A DNA stretch of 64,000 nt from Citrobacter youngae ATCC 29220. GTDB taxonomy: Bacteria; Pseudomonadota; Gammaproteobacteria; Enterobacterales; Enterobacteriaceae. The position numbers were made by a program, and so were the translations under genes. This document shows positions 27,099-37,249 of the stretch, one piece after another (position 1 is the stretch's first letter; each line of letters begins with the position of its first letter). The notes beneath the pieces were generated by a model. That model saw only the letters and a program-made list of their open reading frames with translations. It was not told where the DNA came from and did not search any database. Location of the stretch: the NCBI RefSeq assembly GCF_000155975.1, contig NZ_GG730299.1, forward strand, positions 2,229,813 to 2,293,812, written 5' to 3'.

Positions 27099-27145
27099 AT
27101 GAGTGATTGTTATCGTTCTCATTTCAATCACTCATCCATTATTTT
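27099..27145 (+). terminator. Probable dsbG terminator
   Basis: 11-bp perfect stem ATGAGTGATTG/CAATCACTCAT with a 15-base loop, followed by CCATTATTTTT. It starts 11 bases after the dsbG stop. Confidence 0.75.
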
Positions 27146-27290
27146 TCTCGTCAACATAATACCGGCTGTGTTATTTTAGTTTAAGTTAATCGTCCCTTAA
27201 GCATGAAAGCTATACAGATAGCGAATAAAAATTCGTTAAATTATTCTCAAATGTAATACATCGAAGAAAATTCACAACTGGAATAGACAT

Positions 27291-28196
27291 ATGGCTAACC
27301 TTTACGATCTTAAAAAATTCGATCTTAACCTGCTGGTTATCTTTGAGTGTATTTATCAACATTTGAGCATCAGCAAAGCCGCCGAAACGCTGTACATCAC
27401 CCCGTCAGCCGTTAGCCAGTCACTACAGCGCCTGCGTACACAGTTTAACGATCCCCTGTTCATCCGCTCCGGGAAAGGCATTACCCCGACTGTTACCGGT
27501 ATTAATCTTCATCATCATCTGGAAAAAGATCTCAATACTCTGGAACAAACCATTAATATTATGCATGGTTCCACCCTGAAGAAAAAATTCATTATTTATA
27601 GCCCACAAATATCCACCTTTATCCCGGTCAAAGAGTTATTCCAGTTTATCCGCAAAGATGCCTATGTTGAAATCGAACACCACGACATATTAACATCCAC
27701 TGAAACGGCCGAAGATTTATTAGCCTACAGAAAAACAGATCTGGTACTGACGACGGTTCCAATTTATAACCGTTCCATTGTATGCACGCCATTTAAAACA
27801 CATGAAACTATTTTGGTTTGTAATGGAAACCATCCGAGACTGGACAAGTTAAATACGCTGGCAGGCATCCTGGAAGAGCAATTCACGATGTATTATTCTG
27901 AAGATAAAGGCATCAAGCAATTCCAGTCAAAAGCCGAACATCTGCTGGCAAACCGTAAAATCGGTTTTCGCAGCGACTCGCTGATGTCGATTGCCAATGT
28001 TATTGCTTGCACAGATATTATCGGCATGCTCCCACGGGCTATGTTTGAACTGTATCAACCCTCATTAAACCTAAAAGAGATCAAGGTTGATGTTGCATTG
28101 CCGTCAAATACACTTTATTTAATGTATAATCGTTCTTCCCTTAACAACCAAAGCTTCGCAGACTTTATCAATAGAATTACCCTCGACATCAATTAA
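27291..28196 (+). CDS. ybdO: LysR-type transcriptional regulator YbdO
   Basis: 301 residues. The N-terminal winged helix is typical of LysR regulators (LSISKAAETLYITPSAVSQSLQRLR, about 25-50); the remainder is a periplasmic-binding-protein-like effector domain. The position next to dsbG matches E. coli ybdO. The gene and its flanks are visibly more AT-rich than the neighbouring genes. The regulatory targets are not evident here. A long hairpin follows the stop. Confidence 0.9.
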   Translation: MANLYDLKKFDLNLLVIFECIYQHLSISKAAETLYITPSAVSQSLQRLRTQFNDPLFIRSGKGITPTVTGINLHHHLEKDLNTLEQTINIMHGSTLKKKFIIYSPQISTFIPVKELFQFIRKDAYVEIEHHDILTSTETAEDLLAYRKTDLVLTTVPIYNRSIVCTPFKTHETILVCNGNHPRLDKLNTLAGILEEQFTMYYSEDKGIKQFQSKAEHLLANRKIGFRSDSLMSIANVIACTDIIGMLPRAMFELYQPSLNLKEIKVDVALPSNTLYLMYNRSSLNNQSFADFINRITLDIN

Positions 28197-28231
28197 CATC
28201 AGCGCAGTAATCATCACTATGAAATATAAAT

Positions 28232-28272
28232 AATCAAAATAGATACAAACCGTGAATGTATCTATTTTGATT
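28232..28272. repeat. 16-bp perfect inverted repeat after ybdO
   Basis: Arms at 28232-28247 and 28257-28272 (starting AATCAAAATAG) are perfect complements with a 9-base spacer. The stem is AT-rich with T-rich flanks. It may end ybdO transcription, or be an operator for ybdN 80 bases downstream. Confidence 0.8.
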
Positions 28273-28352
28273 GCGCCTCACGTAAATTAGCCTATCTTAT
28301 ATGCTACGATCTATTATGAGTGTAAATAATCAAATTTCGCCACGGGCCTGTT

Positions 28353-29576
28353 ATGTCAGTTTATAAAATACCGCTGAGTCAAAACGTCCTTGAAGCGGCT
28401 CAGGAGCGCATCACATGGACACTCGAAACCCTGCCGCGCGTTTGCGTCTCTTTTTCTGGTGGTAAAGATTCAGGCTTGATGCTACATCTGACAGCGACGC
28501 TTGCGCGCCAGTTGCATAAGAAAATTAACGTATTATTTATCGACTGGGAGGCGCAGTTCTCCTGCACCATCGACTATGTACAGGCATTGCGTGAACATTA
28601 CGCCGATGTCATTGAGCAGTTCTATTGGGTGGCCTTACCGCTGACCACGCAAAATTCACTCTCACAATTTCAACCAGAATGGCAGTGTTGGGAACCCAAT
28701 ACACAATGGGTTCGCCAGCCTCCCGCAGATGCCATTACCGACCCCGCTTACTTCAGTTTCTATCAGCCGGGTATGACCTTTGAACTCTTCGTTCGCGAAT
28801 TCGCCGATTGGTTTTCCGAAAAACGGCCTGCCGCAATGCTGGTAGGCATCCGCGCCGACGAGTCATTTAACCGTTTTGTGGCGATTGCCAATTCGCATAA
28901 ACAGCGTTTTGCCGATGACAAACCCTGGACTACCGCCGCCCCCGGAGGTCACACCTGGTATATTTATCCAATATATGACTGGAAAACGGCGGATATCTGG
29001 ACATGGTTTGCTAAAACCAGGCTGCCGTGTAACCCACTATATAATCTGATGTATCAGGCCGGCGTGCCAACCCGATATATGCGCATTTGCGAACCCTTTG
29101 GCCCTGAGCAGCGCCAGGGGCTGTGGCTGTATCACGTTATTGAACCGCAGAGATGGGCCGCCATGTGCGCCCGCGTGAGCGGCGTTAAAAGCGGTGGGAT
29201 TTACGCCGGTCAGGATAACCATTTTTACGGTCATCGGAAAATACTCAAACCAGAGCATTTAAGTTGGCAGGAATATGCCATGTTGCTATTAGACAGTATG
29301 CCGGAGCAAACCTCCGAGCATTACCGCAACAAAATTGCCGTCTATCTACAGTGGTATAAGAAAAAAGGCATGGACGATATTCCGCAAAGCCAGGAAAAAG
29401 ATATTGGTTCCAAGGATATCCCCTCATGGCGGCGTATATGCAAAGTCCTGCTGAATAATGACTACTGGTGTCGGGCGCTTTCTTTTAGCCCAACCAAAGC
29501 AAAAAACTACCAGCGCTACAATGAACGCATGAAAACCAAACGTCAGGAATGGGGGTTGTTATGCAACAACGACTAA
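28353..29576 (+). CDS. ybdN: PAPS-reductase-like PP-loop protein YbdN (IbrA-like)
   Basis: 407 residues. The PP-loop ATP-pyrophosphatase motif is clear (VSFSGGKDSGLML, about residues 30-42), placing it in the adenine-nucleotide alpha-hydrolase/PAPS reductase family. It corresponds to E. coli YbdN and to IbrA, which with IbrB activates immunoglobulin-binding protein genes in some E. coli. The biochemical reaction is unknown; it is not a CysH for assimilation. The 3' end overlaps ybdM. Confidence 0.9.
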   Translation: MSVYKIPLSQNVLEAAQERITWTLETLPRVCVSFSGGKDSGLMLHLTATLARQLHKKINVLFIDWEAQFSCTIDYVQALREHYADVIEQFYWVALPLTTQNSLSQFQPEWQCWEPNTQWVRQPPADAITDPAYFSFYQPGMTFELFVREFADWFSEKRPAAMLVGIRADESFNRFVAIANSHKQRFADDKPWTTAAPGGHTWYIYPIYDWKTADIWTWFAKTRLPCNPLYNLMYQAGVPTRYMRICEPFGPEQRQGLWLYHVIEPQRWAAMCARVSGVKSGGIYAGQDNHFYGHRKILKPEHLSWQEYAMLLLDSMPEQTSEHYRNKIAVYLQWYKKKGMDDIPQSQEKDIGSKDIPSWRRICKVLLNNDYWCRALSFSPTKAKNYQRYNERMKTKRQEWGLLCNND

Positions 29577-30178
29577 CACAGGAACTCCTCGGCTTTCTTT
29601 CTGGTTTGTCAGAAAAAGAAAGAATTGAAGCCATTAATGAATTCAGAATGGCAATCCACAGCGTCAGTCCATTTCGTGAAGAGCCAGTAGACTGCGTGCT
29701 ATGGGTTAAAAGCGACCATATTTCGCCCAATGATTACAACCCGAATAACGTTGCGCCGCCGGAGAAAAAGCTGCTGTTGAAATCCATCGAAGCGGACGGT
29801 TTCACCCAGCCGATCGTCGTGGTTCACTCAACGGAAGAAGAGTATGAAATCATCGATGGCTTTCACCGCCATGAATTAGGCGCAGGTAAAGCCGCGTTGA
29901 AATCGCGGCTAAAAGGATATCTGCCTGTCGCCTGCCTGGAGCGCGAACGCCATGAGCGTATGGCGGCGACTATTCGTCACAACCGCGCCCGTGGGCGTCA
30001 TCAAATTGGCGCCATGTCGGAAATCGTCCGGGAGCTGTCGCAGCTCGGCTGGAGCGAAGAGAAAATCGGCAAAGATCTCGGCATGGATGAAGACGAAGTA
30101 TTGCGTCTGAAGCAAATCAACGGTCTGCAGGAGTTATTTGCCGACCGTCGATTTTCCAAAGCCTGGACGGTGAAATAA
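29561..30178 (+). CDS. ybdM: ParB/Srx-domain protein YbdM (IbrB-like)
   Basis: 205 residues from the ATG at 29561, preceded by a G-rich site (GGGGG); an upstream in-frame ATG at 29549 is possible. It has a ParB/sulfiredoxin-type domain with IIDGFHRHELG (about 105-115) and a later helix-turn-helix-like segment. It overlaps ybdN and equals the IbrB partner of IbrA. ParB-like plus PAPS-reductase-like pairs are recurrent in bacteria, but their joint reaction is unclear. It ends with no bases separating it from convergent ybdL. Confidence 0.88.
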   Translation: MQQRLTQELLGFLSGLSEKERIEAINEFRMAIHSVSPFREEPVDCVLWVKSDHISPNDYNPNNVAPPEKKLLLKSIEADGFTQPIVVVHSTEEEYEIIDGFHRHELGAGKAALKSRLKGYLPVACLERERHERMAATIRHNRARGRHQIGAMSEIVRELSQLGWSEEKIGKDLGMDEDEVLRLKQINGLQELFADRRFSKAWTVK

Positions 30179-31339
30179 CTACAGCAAAACGAGGCGCTCC
30201 GCTGCCGCTAACAGCGTCGATTCTTGCTTAGCAAAGCACAAACGAATGAGCTTATGCGGGAAAGAATCGGCGCAGAAAACCGACAGCGGGATCGCCGCAA
30301 CGCCCACCTCTTTGGTCAGCCACTGGCAAAACGCCACGTCGTCAAGCTCAGAGACGGCACTGTAATCAACAAGCAAAAAGTATGTCCCTTCACACGGCAA
30401 AATCTCCAGTCTGCTGTCACGTAGCGCGTTCACCAGCACATCGCGTTTTTTCTGATAAAACGCGGGCAACCCGTGATAGTGCGTTGGATCCTCCCGCAGC
30501 ATATCCGCCAGCGCCAGTTGCGCAGGGGTGTTGACGGAGAACGTCAGGTACTGATGGACTTTGCGTAGTTCAGCGCTGATGGCGGCAGGCGCAACGCAGT
30601 AGCCGACTTTCCAGCCGGTCATATGGTAGGTCTTCCCAAAGGATGAAACGGCAACGGCGCGTTCACGCAGCTGCGAATGCGCCAGCACGCTGGCATGTCC
30701 CTGTCCGGCGAAGCAAATGTGCTCATAAACTTCGTCGCTGATTACAAAGATTTCGCGTTCTTTAATCGCCTGCCACAGGGCATCAAAATCGGCGTGATGC
30801 CAGACGGTGGCGGAAGGGTTATGCGGTGTGTTAAGGATCACCAGCCGGGTTCGTTCGCTGAGCAAAGCGCTAAATTCCTGCCAGTCGACGCGAAACGACG
30901 GCGGCTGCAGCGCGATACGTTTAACCACGCCGCCCGACAGCTCGACCGCGGGCGCATAGCTGTCGTAGCTCGGATCAAAACAAATTACCTCGTCGCCAGG
31001 CCGCACCAGCGCGGTGATCGCCGCATACAGCGCTTCGGTCGCCCCCGCCGTGACGGTAACTTCACTCGTCGCGTCGGGCTTATAGCCATACAACTGTGCG
31101 GTTTTATCCGCAATAGCTTCACGCAACGGCTGCACGCCCGTCATCGGCGCATACTGGTTTGCACCATGCGCGACATGATATGCCAGGCGTTCCTGCAAGT
31201 AGTGCGGGCCGTCAAAATCAGGAAACCCCTGAGACAGATTAATGGCCTGATGCTGCTGCGCCAGCGCGCTCATTTGCGTAAATATTGTGGTCCCCAGATT
31301 TGGGAGTTTGCTTTGCACAATCAGTGGGTTATTGCTCAT
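30179..31339 (-). CDS. ybdL: Methionine aminotransferase YbdL (PLP-dependent)
   Basis: 386 residues from the ATG at 31339 (MSNNPLIVQSKL). It is a fold-type I aminotransferase, with the PLP-binding lysine in SSFGKTYHMTGWKVGY and the NTPHNPS block. E. coli YbdL prefers methionine, histidine and phenylalanine. Tandem MetJ boxes in the divergent ybdL-ybdH promoter region support a link to methionine metabolism. Confidence 0.95.
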   Translation of the reverse strand: MSNNPLIVQSKLPNLGTTIFTQMSALAQQHQAINLSQGFPDFDGPHYLQERLAYHVAHGANQYAPMTGVQPLREAIADKTAQLYGYKPDATSEVTVTAGATEALYAAITALVRPGDEVICFDPSYDSYAPAVELSGGVVKRIALQPPSFRVDWQEFSALLSERTRLVILNTPHNPSATVWHHADFDALWQAIKEREIFVISDEVYEHICFAGQGHASVLAHSQLRERAVAVSSFGKTYHMTGWKVGYCVAPAAISAELRKVHQYLTFSVNTPAQLALADMLREDPTHYHGLPAFYQKKRDVLVNALRDSRLEILPCEGTYFLLVDYSAVSELDDVAFCQWLTKEVGVAAIPLSVFCADSFPHKLIRLCFAKQESTLLAAAERLVLL

Positions 31340-31407
31340 TATTGTTATCCCGACGTGTGATGTTGTTGTTGAAGCCACTATAACACGATGTTAGTATTTG
31401 GCAATCA

Positions 31408-31423
31408 AGACGTTCAGACGTCT
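31408..31423. promoter_or_regulatory. Tandem MetJ operator (met boxes)
   Basis: Two adjacent 8-mers, AGACGTTC and AGACGTCT, match the MetJ box AGACGTCT at 7 or more of 8 positions. They lie between the divergent ybdL and ybdH genes and may repress either or both when S-adenosylmethionine is plentiful. Confidence 0.8.
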
Positions 31424-31470
31424 ATATAAAAATAACCTGCCAGATCAGGACAGCACAAGGACAACACACC

Positions 31471-32559
31471 ATGAGTAATACCGAGATTCGCGTCGTCACC
31501 GGCCCGGCTAACTACTTTTCCCACACCGGTAGCCTCTCCAGACTGCACGACTTTTTCACCCCGGATCAACTCTCACACGCCGTCTGGGTCTACGGTGAGC
31601 GAGCTATCGCCGCGGCGCGTCCTTATCTGCCAGACGCCTTTCACCTTGCTGACGTAAAACACCTGCTTTTTAGCGGCCATTGCAGTGAAACAGACGTCGG
31701 GCAACTGGCAAAAGATGCCGGGCAAGACCGCAGCATCGTGATTGGCGTGGGCGGCGGTACACTGCTCGATACGGCTAAAGCGCTGGCTCGCCGCCTTGAT
31801 TTAACTTTCGTGGCGATCCCGACCATTGCCGCCACCTGCGCGGCGTGGACGCCGCTTTCCGTCTGGTACAACGATGCCGGTCAGGCGCTGCATTTCGAAA
31901 TATTCGACGATGCCAATTTTTTGGTGCTGGTTGAGCCACGAATCATACTCAACGCGCCTGAAGCGTATTTACTGGCCGGTATTGGCGATACGCTGGCGAA
32001 ATGGTATGAGGCGGTGGTGCTGGCTCCGCAGCCAGAAACGTTACCTCTGACCGTACGTCTGGGCATCAACGGCGCGCTGGCCATCCGCGATGTCCTGCTG
32101 GAAAGCAGCGAGCAGGCACTGGCAGATAAGCAGCGTGGTGAACTCACCCTGGCGTTTTGCGACGTGGTGGATGCGATTATAGCCGGCGGCGGTATGGTTG
32201 GTGGTCTGGGCGAACGCTACACCCGCGTGGCGGCGGCACATTCGGTCCATAACGGTCTGACCGTCCTCCCGCAAACGGAGAAGTTTCTCCATGGCACCAA
32301 AGTGGCGTATGGCATTCTGGTGCAGAGCGCATTACTGGGGCAAGATGATGTGCTGGCGCAACTTGTCACCGCTTATCGGCGGTTCAATCTCCCCACCAGG
32401 CTGGCCCAGTTAGACGTGGATATCGCAAATCGCGCCGAGATCGATAAGGTGATTGCGCATACCCTGCGCCCGGTGGAATCTATTCATGCGCTGCCGGTAA
32501 CGTTAACGCCAGATACCCTGCGCGCAGCGTTTGAGAAGGTAGAATCGTTTACGGTGTGA
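31471..32559 (+). CDS. ybdH: Hydroxycarboxylate dehydrogenase YbdH/HcxA
   Basis: 362 residues of the glycerol-dehydrogenase-like, iron/zinc alcohol dehydrogenase family. The nucleotide loop is in VIGVGGGTLLDTAKALA (about 90-106), and metal-binding residues are expected in the C-terminal helical half (AAAHSVHNGLT). E. coli YbdH (HcxA) reduces 2-oxoacids such as 2-oxobutyrate and 2-oxoglutarate with NADPH, a plausible partner for a methionine transaminase. Confidence 0.92.
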   Translation: MSNTEIRVVTGPANYFSHTGSLSRLHDFFTPDQLSHAVWVYGERAIAAARPYLPDAFHLADVKHLLFSGHCSETDVGQLAKDAGQDRSIVIGVGGGTLLDTAKALARRLDLTFVAIPTIAATCAAWTPLSVWYNDAGQALHFEIFDDANFLVLVEPRIILNAPEAYLLAGIGDTLAKWYEAVVLAPQPETLPLTVRLGINGALAIRDVLLESSEQALADKQRGELTLAFCDVVDAIIAGGGMVGGLGERYTRVAAAHSVHNGLTVLPQTEKFLHGTKVAYGILVQSALLGQDDVLAQLVTAYRRFNLPTRLAQLDVDIANRAEIDKVIAHTLRPVESIHALPVTLTPDTLRAAFEKVESFTV

Positions 32560-32573
32560 CTCTGGCGCAGGTC

Positions 32574-32651
32574 GCCTGATGGCGGCTTCGCCTTATCAGG
32601 CCTACGGTCAAGGCATTGTTGTAGGCCTGATAAGCGTCAGCGCCATCCGGC
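32574..32651. repeat. BIME: two REP palindromes
   Basis: Two facing REP-type elements (GCCTGATGGCG ... TATCAGGCCTAC, then GTAGGCCTGATAAGCG ... CATCCGGC) separate convergent ybdH and ybdD. Confidence 0.9.
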
Positions 32652-32657
32652 AAAAAA

Positions 32658-32855
32658 TCAGCAGCACTTCGCGCCGCCTTTGCCCCCATAGCGCGCATCC
32701 TGCCGCTCGCGGAAAAACTCTTCGTAGGTCATTGGCGTCTGATCCGGATGCGTGACGCGCATATGCTCGACATAGTTGTCGTAATCCGGCACACCGATCA
32801 TCAGGCGGGCGGTTTGACCTAAATACTTCCCGGCCTTGGAGAGCGTTTCAAACAT
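32658..32855 (-). CDS. ybdD: YbdD/YjiX family small protein
   Basis: 65 residues (DUF466), ending in a CC pair after a GGKGGAK tail. It always follows cstA-type genes; YjiX follows btsT in the same way. It is translated 63 bases after cstA. It is thought to assist the adjacent pyruvate/peptide carrier, but its activity is not defined. Confidence 0.93.
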   Translation of the reverse strand: MFETLSKAGKYLGQTARLMIGVPDYDNYVEHMRVTHPDQTPMTYEEFFRERQDARYGGKGGAKCC

Positions 32856-32918
32856 AGTGATTCCCTGTCGTACAAACGCCCTCTCCGCTACGGAGAGGGC
32901 TTGTTGGTTAAGAGAATA

Positions 32919-35024
32919 TTAGTGCGCGCCTTTCGCCTGCGCCACGATCTCTTCGACATTCTCCGGCATCGGCTCGTACGGCGTTTCTTTCGAGGTTGGT
33001 TTGTCCTCTTTCAATGCCGCCAGCGCAGTTTTAATCGAGAACAGACCCAGCACCACCACCACCACCATGAAGAAGATGGTAAGACCCGCATCCAGACGGT
33101 TGTTAAACACCAGTTGCGTCAGCTGCGACTGGGTGTACTGCGCCGGAATATTACCGCTGTCGATCATCGCCTGGAACTTGTTGGCGATAGCCAGGAAACC
33201 AATTTTCGCATCCGGGCTAAACGCTTTCTGCCAGCCTGCGGTCAGAGTACAAATCAGCAGCCAGGCCGTTGGCACCAGCGCCACCCATGCATAGCGCTGA
33301 CGTTTCATCTTGAACAGCACCACCGCACAGAGCATCAATGCCATACCGGCCAGCATTTGGTTGGCGATACCAAACAGCGGCCACAGGGTGTTGATACCGC
33401 CCAGTGGATCCACCACGCCCTGGTGTAAGAAGTAACCCCAGGCCAGTACGCACAGCGCCGTCGCCAGCAGGTTCGCAGGCAGTGAATCGGTACGTTTCAG
33501 GCTCGGTGACACCACGCCCAGCAGATCCTGCAGCATAAAGCGTGCGGCGCGTGTACCGGCGTCAACCGCCGTCAGAATAAACAGGGCTTCAAACAGAATG
33601 GCGAAGTGATACCAGAACGCCACATCCATCATGCCGCCCAGCGCACCATGCAGAATATACGCCATCCCAACGGCCAGCGTCGGCGCGCCGCCTGCGCGGG
33701 AAATAATGGATTGTTCGCCGACTTCATTGGCGATTTGATGCAGGGTGTCCGGCGTAATGGCAAAGCCCCAACTGCTGACCACCTGCGCCGCAGAAGCCAC
33801 GACATCCGCCGTCCCCGCCGGAGCCAACACCGCCATCGGGCTGTTCATGGCAAAGTACACGCCCGGATCGATGATGCAGGCGGAGACCAGCGCCATAATG
33901 GCGACAAAGGATTCCATTAACATTCCGCCGTAGCCGATAAAACAGGCCTGTCCTTCGTTCGCCAGCATCTTCGGCGTGGTACCGGAAGAGATCAGCGCGT
34001 GGAAACCGGAAACCGCGCCACAGGCAATGGTAATAAACAGGAACGGGAACAGGTTACCGGTCCAGACCGGGCCAGTACCGTCAACAAACTTGGTCAGCGC
34101 AGGCATGGTCAGCGTCGGACGCATGATCAGAATCCCCACCGCCAAACCAACAATGGTGCCGATCTTCAGGAAGGTAGAGAGATAATCACGCGGCGCCAGC
34201 AACAGCCATACCGGCAGCACGGCGGCGACAAAGCCGTAGCCCACCAGCATCCACGTCAGCTGTACGCCGGTAAAGTCAAAATACGGTGCCCAAGTCGGAC
34301 TTTCGGCCACCCAACCGCCGGAAATAATGGCAAACACCAGGAATACCAGACCGATGACCGACACTTCGCCGATGCGGCCCGGACGCAGATAGCGCAGGTA
34401 GATCCCCATGAAGATCGCCAACGGAATGGTGAACGCGACCGTGTAGGTTCCCCACGGGCTGTGAGTCAGCGCTTTCACAACGATCATCGCCAGTACCGCG
34501 AGGATAATCACCATGATCATAAAACAGGCCACCAGCGCAATGACGCCCGCCGTGGGTCCCATTTCTTCCTTCACCAGTTCGCCCAGGGAACGACCATCGC
34601 GACGGGTAGAAACAAACAGCACCATAAAGTCCTGTACAGCCCCGGCGAGGACTACCCCGGCAAGCAGCCAGATCATACCCGGCAGATAGCCCATTTGCGC
34701 CGCCAGTACCGGTCCAACTAACGGACCCGCCCCGGCAATCGCCGCGAAATGGTGGCCGAACAGTACTTTTTTATCGGTAGGAACATAATCCAGACCGTCG
34801 TTATGGCGCACGGCTGGCGTCATACGCGTCGGATCCAGCGCCAGTACATTTTTCGCAATGTACAGACCATAGAAACGGTAAGCGATAAGGTAGACACAGA
34901 CCGACGCCACAACTATCCACAATGCGTTGATCTGTTCACCACGATTTAATGCGATATAGCCGAGGGCAAATGCTCCCATTACGGAGAGCACTGTCCAGAC
35001 GAGGTACTTCCCTGATTTATTCAT
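32919..35024 (-). CDS. cstA: Carbon-starvation pyruvate/peptide transporter CstA
   Basis: 701 residues from the ATG at 35024 (MNKSGKYLVW), a large inner-membrane protein with many hydrophobic helices. It is the paralogue of BtsT; CstA is linked to pyruvate and peptide uptake in starvation. The conserved ALLFGHHFAAIAGAGPLVGP-type segment is seen near residue 90. A CRP-like site lies about 120 bases upstream. GGA motifs in the short region before the ATG fit the known CsrA repression of E. coli cstA. Confidence 0.96.
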   Translation of the reverse strand: MNKSGKYLVWTVLSVMGAFALGYIALNRGEQINALWIVVASVCVYLIAYRFYGLYIAKNVLALDPTRMTPAVRHNDGLDYVPTDKKVLFGHHFAAIAGAGPLVGPVLAAQMGYLPGMIWLLAGVVLAGAVQDFMVLFVSTRRDGRSLGELVKEEMGPTAGVIALVACFMIMVIILAVLAMIVVKALTHSPWGTYTVAFTIPLAIFMGIYLRYLRPGRIGEVSVIGLVFLVFAIISGGWVAESPTWAPYFDFTGVQLTWMLVGYGFVAAVLPVWLLLAPRDYLSTFLKIGTIVGLAVGILIMRPTLTMPALTKFVDGTGPVWTGNLFPFLFITIACGAVSGFHALISSGTTPKMLANEGQACFIGYGGMLMESFVAIMALVSACIIDPGVYFAMNSPMAVLAPAGTADVVASAAQVVSSWGFAITPDTLHQIANEVGEQSIISRAGGAPTLAVGMAYILHGALGGMMDVAFWYHFAILFEALFILTAVDAGTRAARFMLQDLLGVVSPSLKRTDSLPANLLATALCVLAWGYFLHQGVVDPLGGINTLWPLFGIANQMLAGMALMLCAVVLFKMKRQRYAWVALVPTAWLLICTLTAGWQKAFSPDAKIGFLAIANKFQAMIDSGNIPAQYTQSQLTQLVFNNRLDAGLTIFFMVVVVVLGLFSIKTALAALKEDKPTSKETPYEPMPENVEEIVAQAKGAH

Positions 35025-35143
35025 AGTTGTATCCGTTGTCCTTGTCAGAGAGATGTTACATTTTGTTTCTATAACATCTTTTCTGAATTTAACAACCTGA
35101 CAACCATGCAAACCCGAAGCATCACTGATTTTTTACATTGCAT

Positions 35144-35159
35144 TGTTAACTAGATCACT
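35144..35159 (-). promoter_or_regulatory. CRP-like site upstream of cstA
   Basis: On the minus strand AGTGA-N6-TAACA matches the CRP consensus TGTGA-N6-TCACA at most informative positions. cstA is CRP-activated in E. coli. Confidence 0.6.
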
Positions 35160-35207
35160 TCATTTACCTGTTAACCCTGCAATTTCATTTTACTTTGCCG
35201 ACCGGCT

Positions 35208-36378
<1,171 letters not shown>

Positions 36379-36379
<1 letters not shown>

Positions 36380-37236
36380 TACTTCACCTCGCGGGAGAGC
36401 AGCGTCCACCAGGCGTCAATGGTCGGGTTTTTCGCCAGCATCACGAAATCAATATCGCCATGCACTTTCCGCCAGCGCGCCGCCAGCGCCATCATGCGCA
36501 CGGAATCCAGCCCGTAGTCGATCAGGTTTTCGTCATCCATTGGCTCCTCGGACTCATCCAACAGCGGCAGAATAACGCTGCGAAGCGCCTCTTTACTCGT
36601 CGGAACAGGCGTCGGCAAAAGTTCTTGAGTCATTACCACGCGTCCGGAGCGCCCCGCCACGTATTTCAGCGACATCAGATGTTCGTCGCGGCTGAAGTCC
36701 GCCAGCGCATCGGCGACCATAAACGGCTTGATATCGCGCATGAAGGCGTCAGTCGCGGTGGTCATGCAGCCAATATGGGCGTACACACCGGTAATAATCA
36801 GTTGATTACGTCCGGTGTCTTTCAGCATCTGCTCCAGTGGAGAACGGTGAAACGCGCTGTAACGCCATTTCACCAGAAGGGTATCCGCTTCATCGGGCGC
36901 CAGCGCCTCAACGATTTTTTGCTGCTCGGGAGAACGCGTCAGGCCCGGTCCCCACATATCGTTCAGCAGAGCGCGGTCTTCATCGCTCTGTTCTTTCGGC
37001 TGAGCGGTGTAATACACCGGAATGTTGTGCTCTTTGCAGAACTGACGCAGCGCGGCGATGTTAGCGACTACCTGCTCCATCATCGGGCAGTTATCACCCC
37101 AAAAACCGATAAAATAGTCCTGCATGTCGTGGATCAGCAGCGCGGCGCGCTCAGGTTCAAACGCCCAGTCGACCTTATTGGCTGGAACATCAAGCGCCGT
37201 AGGCAGTGCATAAGCCTGCAGTTTAGGAATTGCCAT
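36379..37236 (-). CDS. entB: Isochorismatase/aryl carrier protein EntB
   Basis: 285 residues from the ATG at 37236 (MAIPKLQAYALP), GGAGAAAAAG upstream. The N-terminal two thirds is the isochorismatase domain (LLIHDMQDYF); the C-terminal 75 residues are the aryl carrier domain with the phosphopantetheine serine (Ser245) in YGLDSVRM. It hydrolyses isochorismate and holds dihydroxybenzoate for EntF. EntD supplies the phosphopantetheine arm. Confidence 0.97.
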
Positions 37237-37249
37237 CTCTTTTTCTCCT

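Noticed and set aside
33999-34721. Long plus-strand open frame opposite cstA
   Set aside because: Antisense to conserved transmembrane codons; the His/Gln/Arg-rich translation is typical of a shadow.
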